Source: Terriglobia bacterium (GTDB lineage: Bacteria; Acidobacteriota; Terriglobia; UBA7540). From it: a stretch of 64,000 nucleotides of DNA. The first letter of the stretch is position 1, and the number at the start of each line of letters is the position of its first letter. The stretch lies in contig JASHON010000181.1 of the NCBI GenBank assembly GCA_030041095.1, positions 40,631-104,630 of the forward strand, written 5' to 3'. Below, piece by piece: positions 1-8,028 of the stretch. The notes under the pieces were generated by a model. The model was not told the origin of the DNA, did no database searches, and worked only from the letters and a program-made list of their open reading frames with translations. Both the position numbers and the translations under genes were made by a program.

Positions 1-2641
1 GGTCGACGCGCAGGGCGCGGCGGGCAGGGATGCAGCAGGCAGCGAGCGCGACAAGTAGGAGCAGGATCGCAACGCCAACAAAAGTGAGCGGATCGGTGGC
101 GCTGACACCATAAAGTAAACCGGACATCAAACGTGTCAAGCCGAGAGATGCCAAAACGCCGGTTCCTACACCCAAAACCGCAGGCTTCAGGCCTTGTCCT
201 AAAACGAGCCTCATCACGTCGGCGGGCTGTGCGCCGAGCGCCATGCGTATGCCGACTTCGTGAACCCTCTGGCTGACGGTATAGGATGTTACGCCGTAAA
301 TGCCGATCGCGGCCAGGGCCAGCGCCAAAAGTGCAAAAACATCCAGCGCCCAAGAAGCGATGCGCTGCGCCGCAGTGATTTCGGCGATGATTTGATCCAT
401 GGTTCGAACTTCGAAGACCGGCTGTTCTTTGTCGACGGACCCAATCGCATGCTTTATTGCCGGAAGAATGGTTGACGTCGGCATCGAGGTGCGAACAACC
501 AGGCTCATGGTTTGGTCTGAGGTTTGCCCGGTTGGGAAGTAAATGGTGGGGCGCGGTTGTTGGTCGAATCCCGTTTCGAGAACTCCGCCGACAACTCCGA
601 CAATCTCACGCGGAACCCAGGTGCTCGGCACTTGCAAATGATGGCCGATGGGATCTTCATGGGGGAAAAAATGGCGGGCGAAGCTCTCGTCGATGATGAC
701 GGCGCGCGCGTGCGAGAGATTATCCTGGTTGGTGAATGCCCGGCCGCGAATCAACGGAATCCCCATGGTTCGGAAGTAACCCGGGCTGACGTCTCGAAAG
801 TTGGCGGCCAAATGCTGGCCCAGCGGCAAAGGTGTCGCGTCCTGGATGACGAAGTCGCCCATATCCATATCATCTTGGCTCAGGGGCAGAATCTCGGCGA
901 AAGCCGCGGATTGAATGCCGGGCAGCGCTTCGATCCGCGCCAGGAAATTCTGGAATGCGGCCCTTTGTTGACGGGGTTCCTTGTACTTCGAATCTTTTGC
1001 GTCATTGGGCAATTTGATCCGCAGCGTCAGGAGGTGGTGGGGCTCGAATCCCGGGCTTGCGGCCAAAAGACGGGAAAGACTTTCCAGCATCAATCCCGCG
1101 CCAATCACCAGAACGAATGCCAACGCGCTCTCCACGATCACTAATGCTGCTCGGCTCCGGTTTCCACGGCGGCCGGAGGAAGCGCCCCGTTTGCCTTCCT
1201 TCAGGGACTCGTTGAAGTTGCAGCGCAGACTCTGCAATGCAGGAATCAGGCCGAAAATGATACCGGTGAGCAAAGAAATCACGAGCGCAAAAACGAATAT
1301 CGTGGCATCAATGTGAGCCTTGGCCAGAGAGATTTGATCTGCTGCGTTCGGCACGAAGATGCGCGAAGGCATGGACTCGGCTAACGCATAGTTGCTCCAC
1401 ACGGCTAAAAGCAGGCCTGCACATCCGCCGAGAAGGGCGAGCAGTGTACTTTCAGTGAGGAATTGCCGCAACAAGCGTACGCGTCCGGCTCCCAACGCCA
1501 TTCGAACCGCGACTTCCCTCTGGCGCACAATGGAGCGGGACAGGAGGAGATTGGCGACGTTGGCGCAAGCGATGAGGAGCACAAAACCGGCAGCGCAGAG
1601 GAGCAGGAGAAGGGCGGGCCTTATGTCCTGCAGTCGGGCTGAGCGCAGCGGCATTAAGAAGGCACCGTAGTCTTTGCGGGAGGGCCGCTGCCGTGCAATT
1701 CGTTGCATGATGAGATTCATCTCGGAGGATGCCTGTTCGAGCGTGACGCCTCGCCTCAGTCTGCCAAAGACCCCCAGGTCCGAATCGTCTCGTCTCAGCC
1801 GCGCGTTATCGAAAGGAACGACAATATCGTACGCAAAGAGGGTGCTCAAGTTCGCGGGGAGCACGCCGATGATTGTATAAGGCTCGCCATTTAGGGTCAG
1901 GCCGCGGCCGACAATGTGGGGGTCACCGCCGAATTTCCGCTGCCAATAGGCATAGGACAGAATCATGAGATTGTGCGGGGAGCTCGCCTCGTCGAGACGA
2001 AATGTGCGTCCAAGAATAGGTTTGATTCCAAAGAAATCCCCGAAATTGGTGGTCACGCGCAAACCGGACACCTGCTCAGGCTCACCCGAGCCGGTTATCG
2101 TCCCAGTGCCGTGTTCGAAAAGAAACAGACCTTCGAAAGACTTCTGCTGCATTTTCCAGTCGAGATAGTCCTGCCCGCTTGGTCCGATTCGGCTCCAGCC
2201 ATTCTTGAGATTATCAATCCAAATGACGACGAGCCGGTCACCTGCTCTGACCGGCAGCGGCTGGAGAAGCATGCTCTTGACGAGCGCGAAGATGGCGGTG
2301 TTCGCGCCGATGCCGAGGGCGAGGGTGAGGACGGCGACCGCGGTGAAGCCGGCGGATTTCCGCAGGCTGCGCAGGCCGTAACGAAGGTCTTGCACGAGGT
2401 CCTGCAGCCACGTCACATGGCGGGCGTCGCGACACTCTTCCTTCGCTCGCTCGATTCCTTGCATGTCGAGCAGCGCGGCGAGGCGGGCATCCTCAGGCAG
2501 CATGCCTCGGGCAATGTTTTCTTCCGTCTTGCACTCGACGTGGTCGCGCAACTCTGTGTCGAGCTCTTCGTCGGCGCGCTGGCGCCGGAATACCGACCGC
2601 AGCCGCAAGGGAATCGTGTACCGCCAGTGCTCCAGTCGCAT
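1..2641 (-). CDS. ADOP-type ABC transporter permease (MacB/FtsX fold), 3' end outside window
   Basis: A single open frame reads from ATG at 2641 to the left edge (880 codons). The reading phase agrees at both ends, so no net frameshift is present. The first 75 or so residues are a soluble segment that precedes the conserved DLRYGLRSLRKS motif. A membrane helix (TAVAVLTLALGIGANTAIF) and a periplasmic MacB-type core domain follow, then FtsX membrane segments. A second core plus FtsX copy ends near IPARRALRVD, about ten residues short of the usual end. This duplicated layout without an ATPase domain matches the acidobacterial duplicated orphan permeases. The start lies 27 bases after the padR stop, with a purine-rich AGAAAGAAGG site, so the two genes probably share a transcript. 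The substrate is unknown; export is inferred from the family. Confidence 0.9.
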   Translation of the reverse strand, partial: MRLEHWRYTIPLRLRSVFRRQRADEELDTELRDHVECKTEENIARGMLPEDARLAALLDMQGIERAKEECRDARHVTWLQDLVQDLRYGLRSLRKSAGFTAVAVLTLALGIGANTAIFALVKSMLLQPLPVRAGDRLVVIWIDNLKNGWSRIGPSGQDYLDWKMQQKSFEGLFLFEHGTGTITGSGEPEQVSGLRVTTNFGDFFGIKPILGRTFRLDEASSPHNLMILSYAYWQRKFGGDPHIVGRGLTLNGEPYTIIGVLPANLSTLFAYDIVVPFDNARLRRDDSDLGVFGRLRRGVTLEQASSEMNLIMQRIARQRPSRKDYGAFLMPLRSARLQDIRPALLLLLCAAGFVLLIACANVANLLLSRSIVRQREVAVRMALGAGRVRLLRQFLTESTLLALLGGCAGLLLAVWSNYALAESMPSRIFVPNAADQISLAKAHIDATIFVFALVISLLTGIIFGLIPALQSLRCNFNESLKEGKRGASSGRRGNRSRAALVIVESALAFVLVIGAGLMLESLSRLLAASPGFEPHHLLTLRIKLPNDAKDSKYKEPRQQRAAFQNFLARIEALPGIQSAAFAEILPLSQDDMDMGDFVIQDATPLPLGQHLAANFRDVSPGYFRTMGIPLIRGRAFTNQDNLSHARAVIIDESFARHFFPHEDPIGHHLQVPSTWVPREIVGVVGGVLETGFDQQPRPTIYFPTGQTSDQTMSLVVRTSMPTSTILPAIKHAIGSVDKEQPVFEVRTMDQIIAEITAAQRIASWALDVFALLALALAAIGIYGVTSYTVSQRVHEVGIRMALGAQPADVMRLVLGQGLKPAVLGVGTGVLASLGLTRLMSGLLYGVSATDPLTFVGVAILLLLVALAACCIPARRALRVD

Positions 2642-2668
2642 GGCCGCCTTCTTTCTCGTTCGCTCCGC

Positions 2669-3004
2669 TCAGGCCTCTTTCAGTTTGATCACGCGCGAAA
2701 TGGCGCCCGAGAGCCTGCCCCAGTCTTGAGCATCCTTTTCAAGCTGTCGCCGCCCGAGCCGTGTCAGCGAATAGTATTTCGCGCGCCGGCCTTTCTCCGA
2801 CACTTTCCACCGAGCGGCGATCCAACCTTCTTGTTCCAACTTGTGCAAGGCCGGGTACAGTGATCCGTCGCTGACCTGAAGAACGTCGCCGGATACTTGC
2901 TTTAACCGCTGGCTGACGGCGAACCCATTCATCGGCTCGAGCGCCAGAACTTTAAGCAGCAACATGTCCAAGGTGCCCTGCACGAGATCGGGAGGTTTGC
3001 TCAT
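2669..3004 (-). CDS. PadR-family transcriptional regulator
   Basis: The 111-residue product MSKPPDLVQGTLDMLLLKVL... has the PadR winged-helix signature: GSLYPALHKLEQEGWI at about residues 47-62 (recognition helix and start of the wing) and KYYSLTRLGRRQL at about 76-88. Upstream in-frame codons exist back to 3034, but the start at 3004 fits the family N-terminus and has a GAGG about nine bases ahead. The gene is immediately upstream of the ADOP permease in the same direction, a very common pairing in Acidobacteriota. PadR proteins usually repress their own operon, and repeats directly upstream (3011-3049) are plausible operators. The ligand is unknown. Confidence 0.9.
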   Translation of the reverse strand: MSKPPDLVQGTLDMLLLKVLALEPMNGFAVSQRLKQVSGDVLQVSDGSLYPALHKLEQEGWIAARWKVSEKGRRAKYYSLTRLGRRQLEKDAQDWGRLSGAISRVIKLKEA

Positions 3005-3010
3005 GTTTAT

Positions 3011-3049
3011 GCCCTCGGTAACCGAGACTATCACCTCGGCCCTCGGTAA
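3011..3049 (-). promoter_or_regulatory. Putative PadR operator: two direct copies of an 11-mer
   Basis: The 11-mer GCCCTCGGTAA (plus-strand reading) occurs at 3011-3021 and again at 3039-3049, 28 bases apart. The first copy is part of the near-palindrome CTCGGTAACCGAG (3014-3026). Both lie within 50 bases upstream of the padR start codon. An autoregulatory site is inferred from position and symmetry; no binding data are implied. Confidence 0.45.
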
Positions 3050-3446
3050 GCAAGGGGGAATTGCGCGACGAGAAGCTAAGCCAGTTTCCGTCCCATGGGT
3101 TGCGTCGTATCCATCATCGGTGTCACATAGGGCTTAAATCCAGACCGGAAAAAACTGGAGGTCTCGCCGCCGTTGCCTCGACCGCGGGCGTCCCTGCCGG
3201 CTGCCAGCCCGTGTATTTTCCATGCTCTCCGTTGAGCGGCGACCTACGAGCGTGCTGCCGCATTGGGGTGCCACCCTGCGTCTACCTCGGGTCTCTCCGT
3301 CGGCCAATCCACCCATGGGTTCTTTGCCCTGCGAGAAGCAAGATCCGTCTTGCGAACGGTTTGAGAATTGGTCATAGTGGGGACCCGGCAGGATGAATAA
3401 TGGACCAACCCTATGTGAACATTCGAACTTGCCGGAAGGAGGTACC
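3050..3446. other. Intergenic region, no gene seen
   Basis: This is the divergent spacer between padR and the amidohydrolase gene. Short open frames occur on both strands but none has family-like sequence. The only clear signal is the strong ribosome-binding site GGAAGGAGG just before 3447. Confidence 0.5.
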
Positions 3447-4628
3447 ATGGACCGTCGACGATCGTTGACCATACTTACCGGAACAGTATTAGGAGGAATG
3501 GCCGGCAGACGAAACTCCCGCGTTCTGGAGGCCCAAGAACGATCTGCTCCCGATCACACTCAAGGAGAAATTTCTCCGGAGAAGCTGCTGCTTAAGGACT
3601 ACCGTCCCAAGTCCATTTATAGAATCCCGGTAACCAAGATCAGTAAGGCACGATATCCGGTCATCGATTGCCATACGCACCCCTACGCCCGCACGCCCAG
3701 CCAGGTCGAGCAATGGGTCAGGAACATGGACGCGGTTGGCCTGGAGAAAGGCATCGTCCTGACCATGGCGACAGGGGAACAGTTCAACGAAATTCGCAAA
3801 CGATTCTCCCCGTATCCCGATCGTTTCGAGCTTTGGTGCGGGTTCGATCTTGCGCGGTTCAATTCAGCGGGCTTCGAACGGCGCGCGCTTGACGCATTGG
3901 AACGCTGCCATGACTTGGGAGCAACGGGAGTTGGAGAGCTTGAGGAAAAAGGGCGCGGCATTGGCGCTCCCATAGGAACCGAGCCGGCGAGTTGGCACAT
4001 TCGCCCCACGGGGCCCCGGCCTCACCCTGACAATCCAAAGCTGGATCCCCTCTTCGAAAGGTGCAGCAAGTTAGGAATGCCCGTGAGTATCCACGTCTCC
4101 GACCCGCCATGGGCCTACGAACCCATGGACCAGACCAACGACGGCCTGATGAATGGCTATACTTGGCGCATCCCGGTCAAGCCAGGCATTATGGGGCACC
4201 AGGCACTGATCGAGAGTCTGGAGCGCGCCGTAAAAAAACACCCCAAAACCATATTCTTTGCCTGCCACCTGACCAACCAGAGCAATGACCTGTCCAGTCT
4301 CGGAGCAATGTTCGATCGCAATCCTAACCTGTATGCGGACATCGGCGCTCGCTACGCTGAGACGGCCTGCATTCCGCGTTTTGTCTCGCAATTCTTCAAT
4401 AAATACCGGGATCGCATTCTATACGGCACAGACATGGGTCACGATCGGGAGATGTATCGCACGACTTTCCGGGTATTAGAAACTGCCGACGAGCATTTTT
4501 ACATCTTCGACTATCAATACCACTGGCCTGCGAGCGGCTTCAACCTGTCGGACAGTTTACTGAAAAGAATCTACCGCGAAAACGCTCTGGCTGCATTTGC
4601 ACGAGCCAGGCATCTGGCGTCGGCATAG
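3447..4628 (+). CDS. Amidohydrolase (Amidohydrolase_2 superfamily), probably exported
   Basis: The ATG at 3447 follows a near-perfect Shine-Dalgarno (AAGGAGG, about five bases upstream) and is preferred over the in-frame ATG at 3393. The product is 393 residues. Its N-terminus, MDRRRSLTILTGTVLGGMAG, resembles a Tat-like export signal. The metal-dependent hydrolase fold is shown by the DCHTHP metal-binding motif near residue 75, a conserved His in VSIHVSDPP, ACHLTNQ, and the C-terminal GTDMGHD, whose Asp is the usual catalytic ligand. The TIM-barrel amidohydrolase_2 family includes decarboxylases and lactonases. The substrate cannot be told from sequence, and no neighbouring pathway helps. Confidence 0.8.
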   Translation: MDRRRSLTILTGTVLGGMAGRRNSRVLEAQERSAPDHTQGEISPEKLLLKDYRPKSIYRIPVTKISKARYPVIDCHTHPYARTPSQVEQWVRNMDAVGLEKGIVLTMATGEQFNEIRKRFSPYPDRFELWCGFDLARFNSAGFERRALDALERCHDLGATGVGELEEKGRGIGAPIGTEPASWHIRPTGPRPHPDNPKLDPLFERCSKLGMPVSIHVSDPPWAYEPMDQTNDGLMNGYTWRIPVKPGIMGHQALIESLERAVKKHPKTIFFACHLTNQSNDLSSLGAMFDRNPNLYADIGARYAETACIPRFVSQFFNKYRDRILYGTDMGHDREMYRTTFRVLETADEHFYIFDYQYHWPASGFNLSDSLLKRIYRENALAAFARARHLASA

Positions 4629-4746
4629 CGTGCGGATCATCGCTGACCCCTTTCGGTACTGCAAGCCACCCCGTCGCCATGAAGCTTGCGAGCGGCGAAG
4701 TGACAAAATCCGGAGTGATGATCGCGGAGTATGAACAGGAGGGACG

Positions 4747-5145
4747 GTGAAATACACCTGTTTGGGCTATATCGAGAAGGCAAGTTCGAAAGCATGTCTG
4801 AGAGCGAGCGCGACTTCGTGCTCGACGAGTGCTTCAGCTACAACGACGAATTGCGGGAGAACGGACATTGGGTCGCCGCGGAACCTCTTCAGCCCGCCAA
4901 CATGGCGGTGACCTTGTCTTGGAAGCACGGAAAGGTTGCGATGACAGACGGTCCGTACGCGGAAACGAAGGAGCAGTTGGGTGGAATTCAGGTGCTGGAA
5001 GCGCGAGATCAGAATCACGCAATCCAGCTCATTATCCCAGGGTCCGGGACTGAGGCTGGGGTGCGGAGACATCGAGATACGTCCAGCGGCGGACATCAAT
5101 GAAAAGGCTAGCGAGCAGCGACGGCGAAAGGATACCTCGCGGTGA
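4747..5145 (+). pseudogene. YCII/DGPF-domain protein, broken by two frameshifts
   Basis: A GTG at 4747 has a perfect AGGAGG at 4737-4742 and starts the typical YCII N-terminus MKYTCLGYIE. Near 4775-4785 the homologous sequence moves to another frame (EGKFESMSESERDF, then the hallmark DGPYAETKEQLGG and EARDQNHAIQL). Near 5031 it returns to the original frame (LSQGPGLRLGCGDIEIRPAADI) and stops at 5145. The middle part in the original frame meets a TGA, so no full-length product can be made without correction. The first event looks like a lost base and the second like an extra T. The family is small and of uncertain function, often beside ECF sigma factors. Assembly error is possible but would need two independent indels. 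Confidence 0.8.
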
Positions 5146-5316
5146 GGGTGGCCACGAGGTAAGGGAAGATCGGCAGCGTGGCTTGGTGCGGGTAGCCCGA
5201 GTGGCCTGCCGAGCGAAGGGTCGTCAACCCTTCCCTGATCCGATCGACCGGGCCTTAGGCCCCAGACGTCCCGAGAGGGTGTATGATGCTGAATTCCAAA
5301 CAAGAGCGACGCAGCC

Positions 5317-5691
5317 ATGAATGCAAATGACTTCCGGCGCATTGCGCTCGGCCTCGAAGGCGCCGAAGAAGGCTCCCATATGGGCAAGGCCGATTTTCGG
5401 GTTGGAGGTAGAATTTTTGCGACGCTGGCCTCGGTAGATCAGGGCTATGGAAACATAAAACTCACGCTCGGCCAACAGAAGGCCTTCGTGGAGGAGCTGC
5501 CCGAAGTCTTTGTTCCCATTCCAGGCGGTTGGGGAAGAATGGGAATGACGCATGTCCGCCTCGCGGTGGTGACCGAGGACGTGCTCACGGGCGCTCTACG
5601 CACGGCTTGGAAAATCAGGGTGGAGAGAAATGCTAAGGCGCGTCGCAAGCCTCGCACCGGCACCGCCTGGAAGAGAAATGCGGCGCGATGA
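5317..5691 (+). CDS. MmcQ/YjbR family DNA-binding-like protein
   Basis: The 124-residue protein matches the MmcQ/YjbR (CyaY-like fold) family throughout. It has MNANDFRRIALGLEGAEEGSH at the N-terminus, then MGKADFRVGGRIFATL, KLTLGQQKAFVEELPEVF, PGGWGRMGMTHVRL and a C-terminal LRTAWKI helix. The last 20 residues are basic and probably disordered. These small proteins are usually described as putative DNA-binding, but their role is not settled. The gene stands alone between two pseudogenes and keeps an intact frame, which suggests that it is still under selection. Confidence 0.8.
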   Translation: MNANDFRRIALGLEGAEEGSHMGKADFRVGGRIFATLASVDQGYGNIKLTLGQQKAFVEELPEVFVPIPGGWGRMGMTHVRLAVVTEDVLTGALRTAWKIRVERNAKARRKPRTGTAWKRNAAR

Positions 5692-5776
5692 AGGGCCGCG
5701 GTCACGTATCGCCCCACGTCGCTTCCTCTCGCCAGCTCTCTCCCGTTTTCCCCGTTTGTCGATGAGGAGGAATTCA

Positions 5777-6352
5777 ATGAAAAAGTCGGGCGCTATTGGG
5801 TTGACGGCAGCATTCTTAACCGTCCTTACGGCGGCAGCACAAGCCGCCCCACCACTCAAGCTCGTAGTGAAATACAACATACCTGCCAGCGTCAAGGGAC
5901 GGTTTGACCACCTTGGAGTTGACCCAGGGTACAACCGGTCTTTTTGGGCTGCGGAGAGCGCCCATGAGGTTCTCGTGTTCAACCTTCGCACTGGCCGCTA
6001 TCTACGCGCCATCGGCCCGATCGGCATTCCACATGCTGAGCGTTGTGAACACAACGGCCGGCAAAAAGGTTGCCAACATCAAAATTGAAGGTGACACCCT
6101 CGAGGCCATGGCACTGAAGCCATCGAGCCCCTGCTCTACGTCAATAATCCCTCCAAGGGCCTCGTCGACGTCGTCAACCGGCGCACGCATGCGGTCGCTT
6201 CAACGTGGCCGGTTACGATGGGCAGGCGAAATATCGCCTCAGCGGCAGGCGGAAAGAATGAATTCCTGGTGCCCGAGATGCAGCGCCTGTTCATCACGAT
6301 TCCGCCTCGAGGCAGCGCTTCCGGGAAAGTTTATGTCTATCGAGTGCAATAG
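5777..6352 (+). pseudogene. YncE-type beta-propeller protein remnant (secreted)
   Basis: The start at 5777 has AGGAGG just upstream and encodes a signal peptide (MKKSGAIGLTAAFLTVL, cleavage after AQAA), then propeller-like KGRFDHLGVDP and HEVLVFNLRTGRYL. At about 6030 the text jumps to a different frame and a later propeller part (LSVVNTTAGKKVANIKIEGD). Near 6120 it returns to the first frame (LYVNNPSKGLVDVVNRR, then KNEFLVPEMQRLFITIPPRG), ending at TAG 6350-6352. Compared with YncE-like proteins of about 330 residues, at least two internal blocks are missing, as well as the frame changes. I therefore read it as a decayed gene, not a sequencing slip. Confidence 0.8.
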
Positions 6353-6648
6353 GAGATAACAATATCGCGGGTTAGATTCAATCCTACGAACATAGCTCCT
6401 CAGGTCCGCCAGGATTAAAGCCGATGATGGAAACTCGGCAAGCGTTGGGAACAGTCTTTGTATTAAACTAAGCGTCCGGACGACTGGGAACTCTCAGTTG
6501 GAATGGGCCACTTTGCCCGTGAGAGTAGGACGTTGATCGTGGGTCATCGGTTTTGGTCGGCTCTTCGTCCGCCGATATCCGGCGAAGAGGAATGGCTCAA
6601 CCGGCGGCCTGACTTTGCCGGATCTGAATTCGGGAGGATCCACAAACC
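6353..6648. other. Intergenic region with a 5S-rRNA-like 3' signature
   Basis: No protein gene is seen. At 6521-6534 the sequence GAGAGTAGGACGTT matches the conserved 3' part of 5S rRNA. The bases before it (about 6498-6520) can form the preceding GGGC/GCCC hairpin. The upstream half is not convincingly 5S, so a functional gene is not called. A GGGAGG at about 6631 serves the oxidoreductase downstream. Confidence 0.25.
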
Positions 6649-7887
6649 ATGGTTGCGAAGAACTCGGGCGTGACCCGAAGGCAATTTCTGAAGGGCACTG
6701 CGGCAGGCGCGGGCGTGGCCGCATGGGGTGTTCCAGCGCCCGCACGAGTGTTCGGCGCCAACAACCGGATTCGCATGGCGCTCATCGGTTGCGGGGAACG
6801 CGGCAGTTACGACTTCTCGATCTTCAGAAACAACCCGGACGTCGAGGTAGCCGCGGTGTGTGACGTCTATGAGCCGCGGCGCATCAGGGAGCAGAACCTG
6901 AGCTCGCCACCGGTTCAGGCGTACGGCGATTATCGCCACGTCCTCGACCGCAAGGACGTCGACGCTGTTTTGATAGCAACTCCTGATCACTGGCATAAGC
7001 AGGTGTTAATCGACGCGGTCGGCGCAGGCAAGGACGCTTACTGCGAGAAGCCGGTCATGCATTCCATCGAGGAAGGGGAGACCATGGTGAAGGCCGTTCA
7101 AGCTTCCGGGCGCGTCGTCCAGACCGGGATGCAGCAACGGAGCTGGCCGCATTGGGTCGTCGGCAAGCAACTGGTGGAAGACGGCATTCTAGGCGAGGTC
7201 TACTTCGTCCACACCTACTGGTATCAGAACTACATTGCCAATCGGGGCTGGATGGCAAAGCATCCGGTGGACGTTACGAAATTGAACTGGAAAACATGGC
7301 TGGGTGATGCTCCCGACCAGCCCTACACCCAAGAGAAGTTCATTCACTGGCGATTCTTCTGGGACTTCGGTGGTGGAATCCTGACGGACCTGCTCACCCA
7401 TTGGATCGACGTGATCCAGTGGTATCAGAATCAGCCCGCGCCCCTCACGGCCACCACCACCGGTGATGTCTACTTCATGAAGTGGCAATGTCCCGACACG
7501 ATCACGGCAGCGTACGAATATCCCGGAAAAATGAACGTCACCTTCACGAGCGTACTCAGCGAGAGCATGGACGATGGCGGAATCGTGTTCCGGGGCACCA
7601 AGGCCACGCTGAAGATTGACCGGGCTCGCCTGGCCGTTTACCCTGAGAACGCTCCCTGGGAGCCCCACAAGAATCATCCGGAGCCGGAAATCTACATTCG
7701 CTCCGAGCACGACGGCACCATCGACCACGTGCGAAACTTTCTTGATTGCGTCCACTCCCGAAAAACTCCCAATGCGGGTATCGTTGCAGGCTTTGAAGCG
7801 GCACGAGCGTCCTGGATTGGCAACATCGCGCTGAATAAGGGCTTAAAGGCAGTTTGGGATGCCGCCGAGCAAAAAGTCCATGTCTGA
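6649..7887 (+). CDS. Gfo/Idh/MocA family oxidoreductase with Tat signal
   Basis: The 412-residue protein opens with a twin-arginine signal (TRRQFLKGTAAGAG, residues 9-22), so it is expected to be exported folded with its cofactor. The Rossmann domain has ALIGCGERG (about 44-52) for NAD(P) binding and the family hallmark EKP at 133-135. The C-terminal GFO_IDH_MocA domain includes the conserved GGGILTDLLTHWIDVIQW motif. Members oxidise or reduce sugars, inositols and similar polyols. Periplasmic Tat-exported forms are frequent in Acidobacteriota and Planctomycetota. A GGGAGG ribosome-binding site precedes the ATG. The substrate is not identifiable from sequence, and no sugar operon surrounds it. 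Confidence 0.9.
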   Translation: MVAKNSGVTRRQFLKGTAAGAGVAAWGVPAPARVFGANNRIRMALIGCGERGSYDFSIFRNNPDVEVAAVCDVYEPRRIREQNLSSPPVQAYGDYRHVLDRKDVDAVLIATPDHWHKQVLIDAVGAGKDAYCEKPVMHSIEEGETMVKAVQASGRVVQTGMQQRSWPHWVVGKQLVEDGILGEVYFVHTYWYQNYIANRGWMAKHPVDVTKLNWKTWLGDAPDQPYTQEKFIHWRFFWDFGGGILTDLLTHWIDVIQWYQNQPAPLTATTTGDVYFMKWQCPDTITAAYEYPGKMNVTFTSVLSESMDDGGIVFRGTKATLKIDRARLAVYPENAPWEPHKNHPEPEIYIRSEHDGTIDHVRNFLDCVHSRKTPNAGIVAGFEAARASWIGNIALNKGLKAVWDAAEQKVHV

Positions 7888-7967
7888 GCCCCCATCAGAG
7901 TTGTGGCAGCGTTGTCCACATGAGCGAAGCCCCGAGATGAAAGCTGCGGCATTGCCGCCTTAGTGGC

Positions 7968-7987
7968 GGAAAAACCTTTGGTTTTCC
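7968..7987. terminator. Candidate hairpin between convergent genes
   Basis: GGAAAAACC and GGTTTTCC face each other across a two-base loop, giving a stem of about eight pairs with one bulged A. It sits between the oxidoreductase (+) and the esterase remnant (-). It lacks a clean U-tract on either strand, so the terminator role is tentative. Confidence 0.25.
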
Positions 7988-8028
7988 GGGCGAAAGCGTG
8001 AGCACCGGCCTGAAAGGGAACCGATGCA

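Noticed and set aside
3134..3472. Minus-strand open frame in the padR-amidohydrolase spacer
   Set aside because: No family resemblance, Arg/Gly-rich composition typical of an antisense frame, and overlap with a well-supported gene start.
5146..5316. ECF sigma factor remnant after the YCII gene
   Set aside because: Only a few residues (ACRAKGR, LIRSTG in different frames) look sigma-like; this is too little to annotate.
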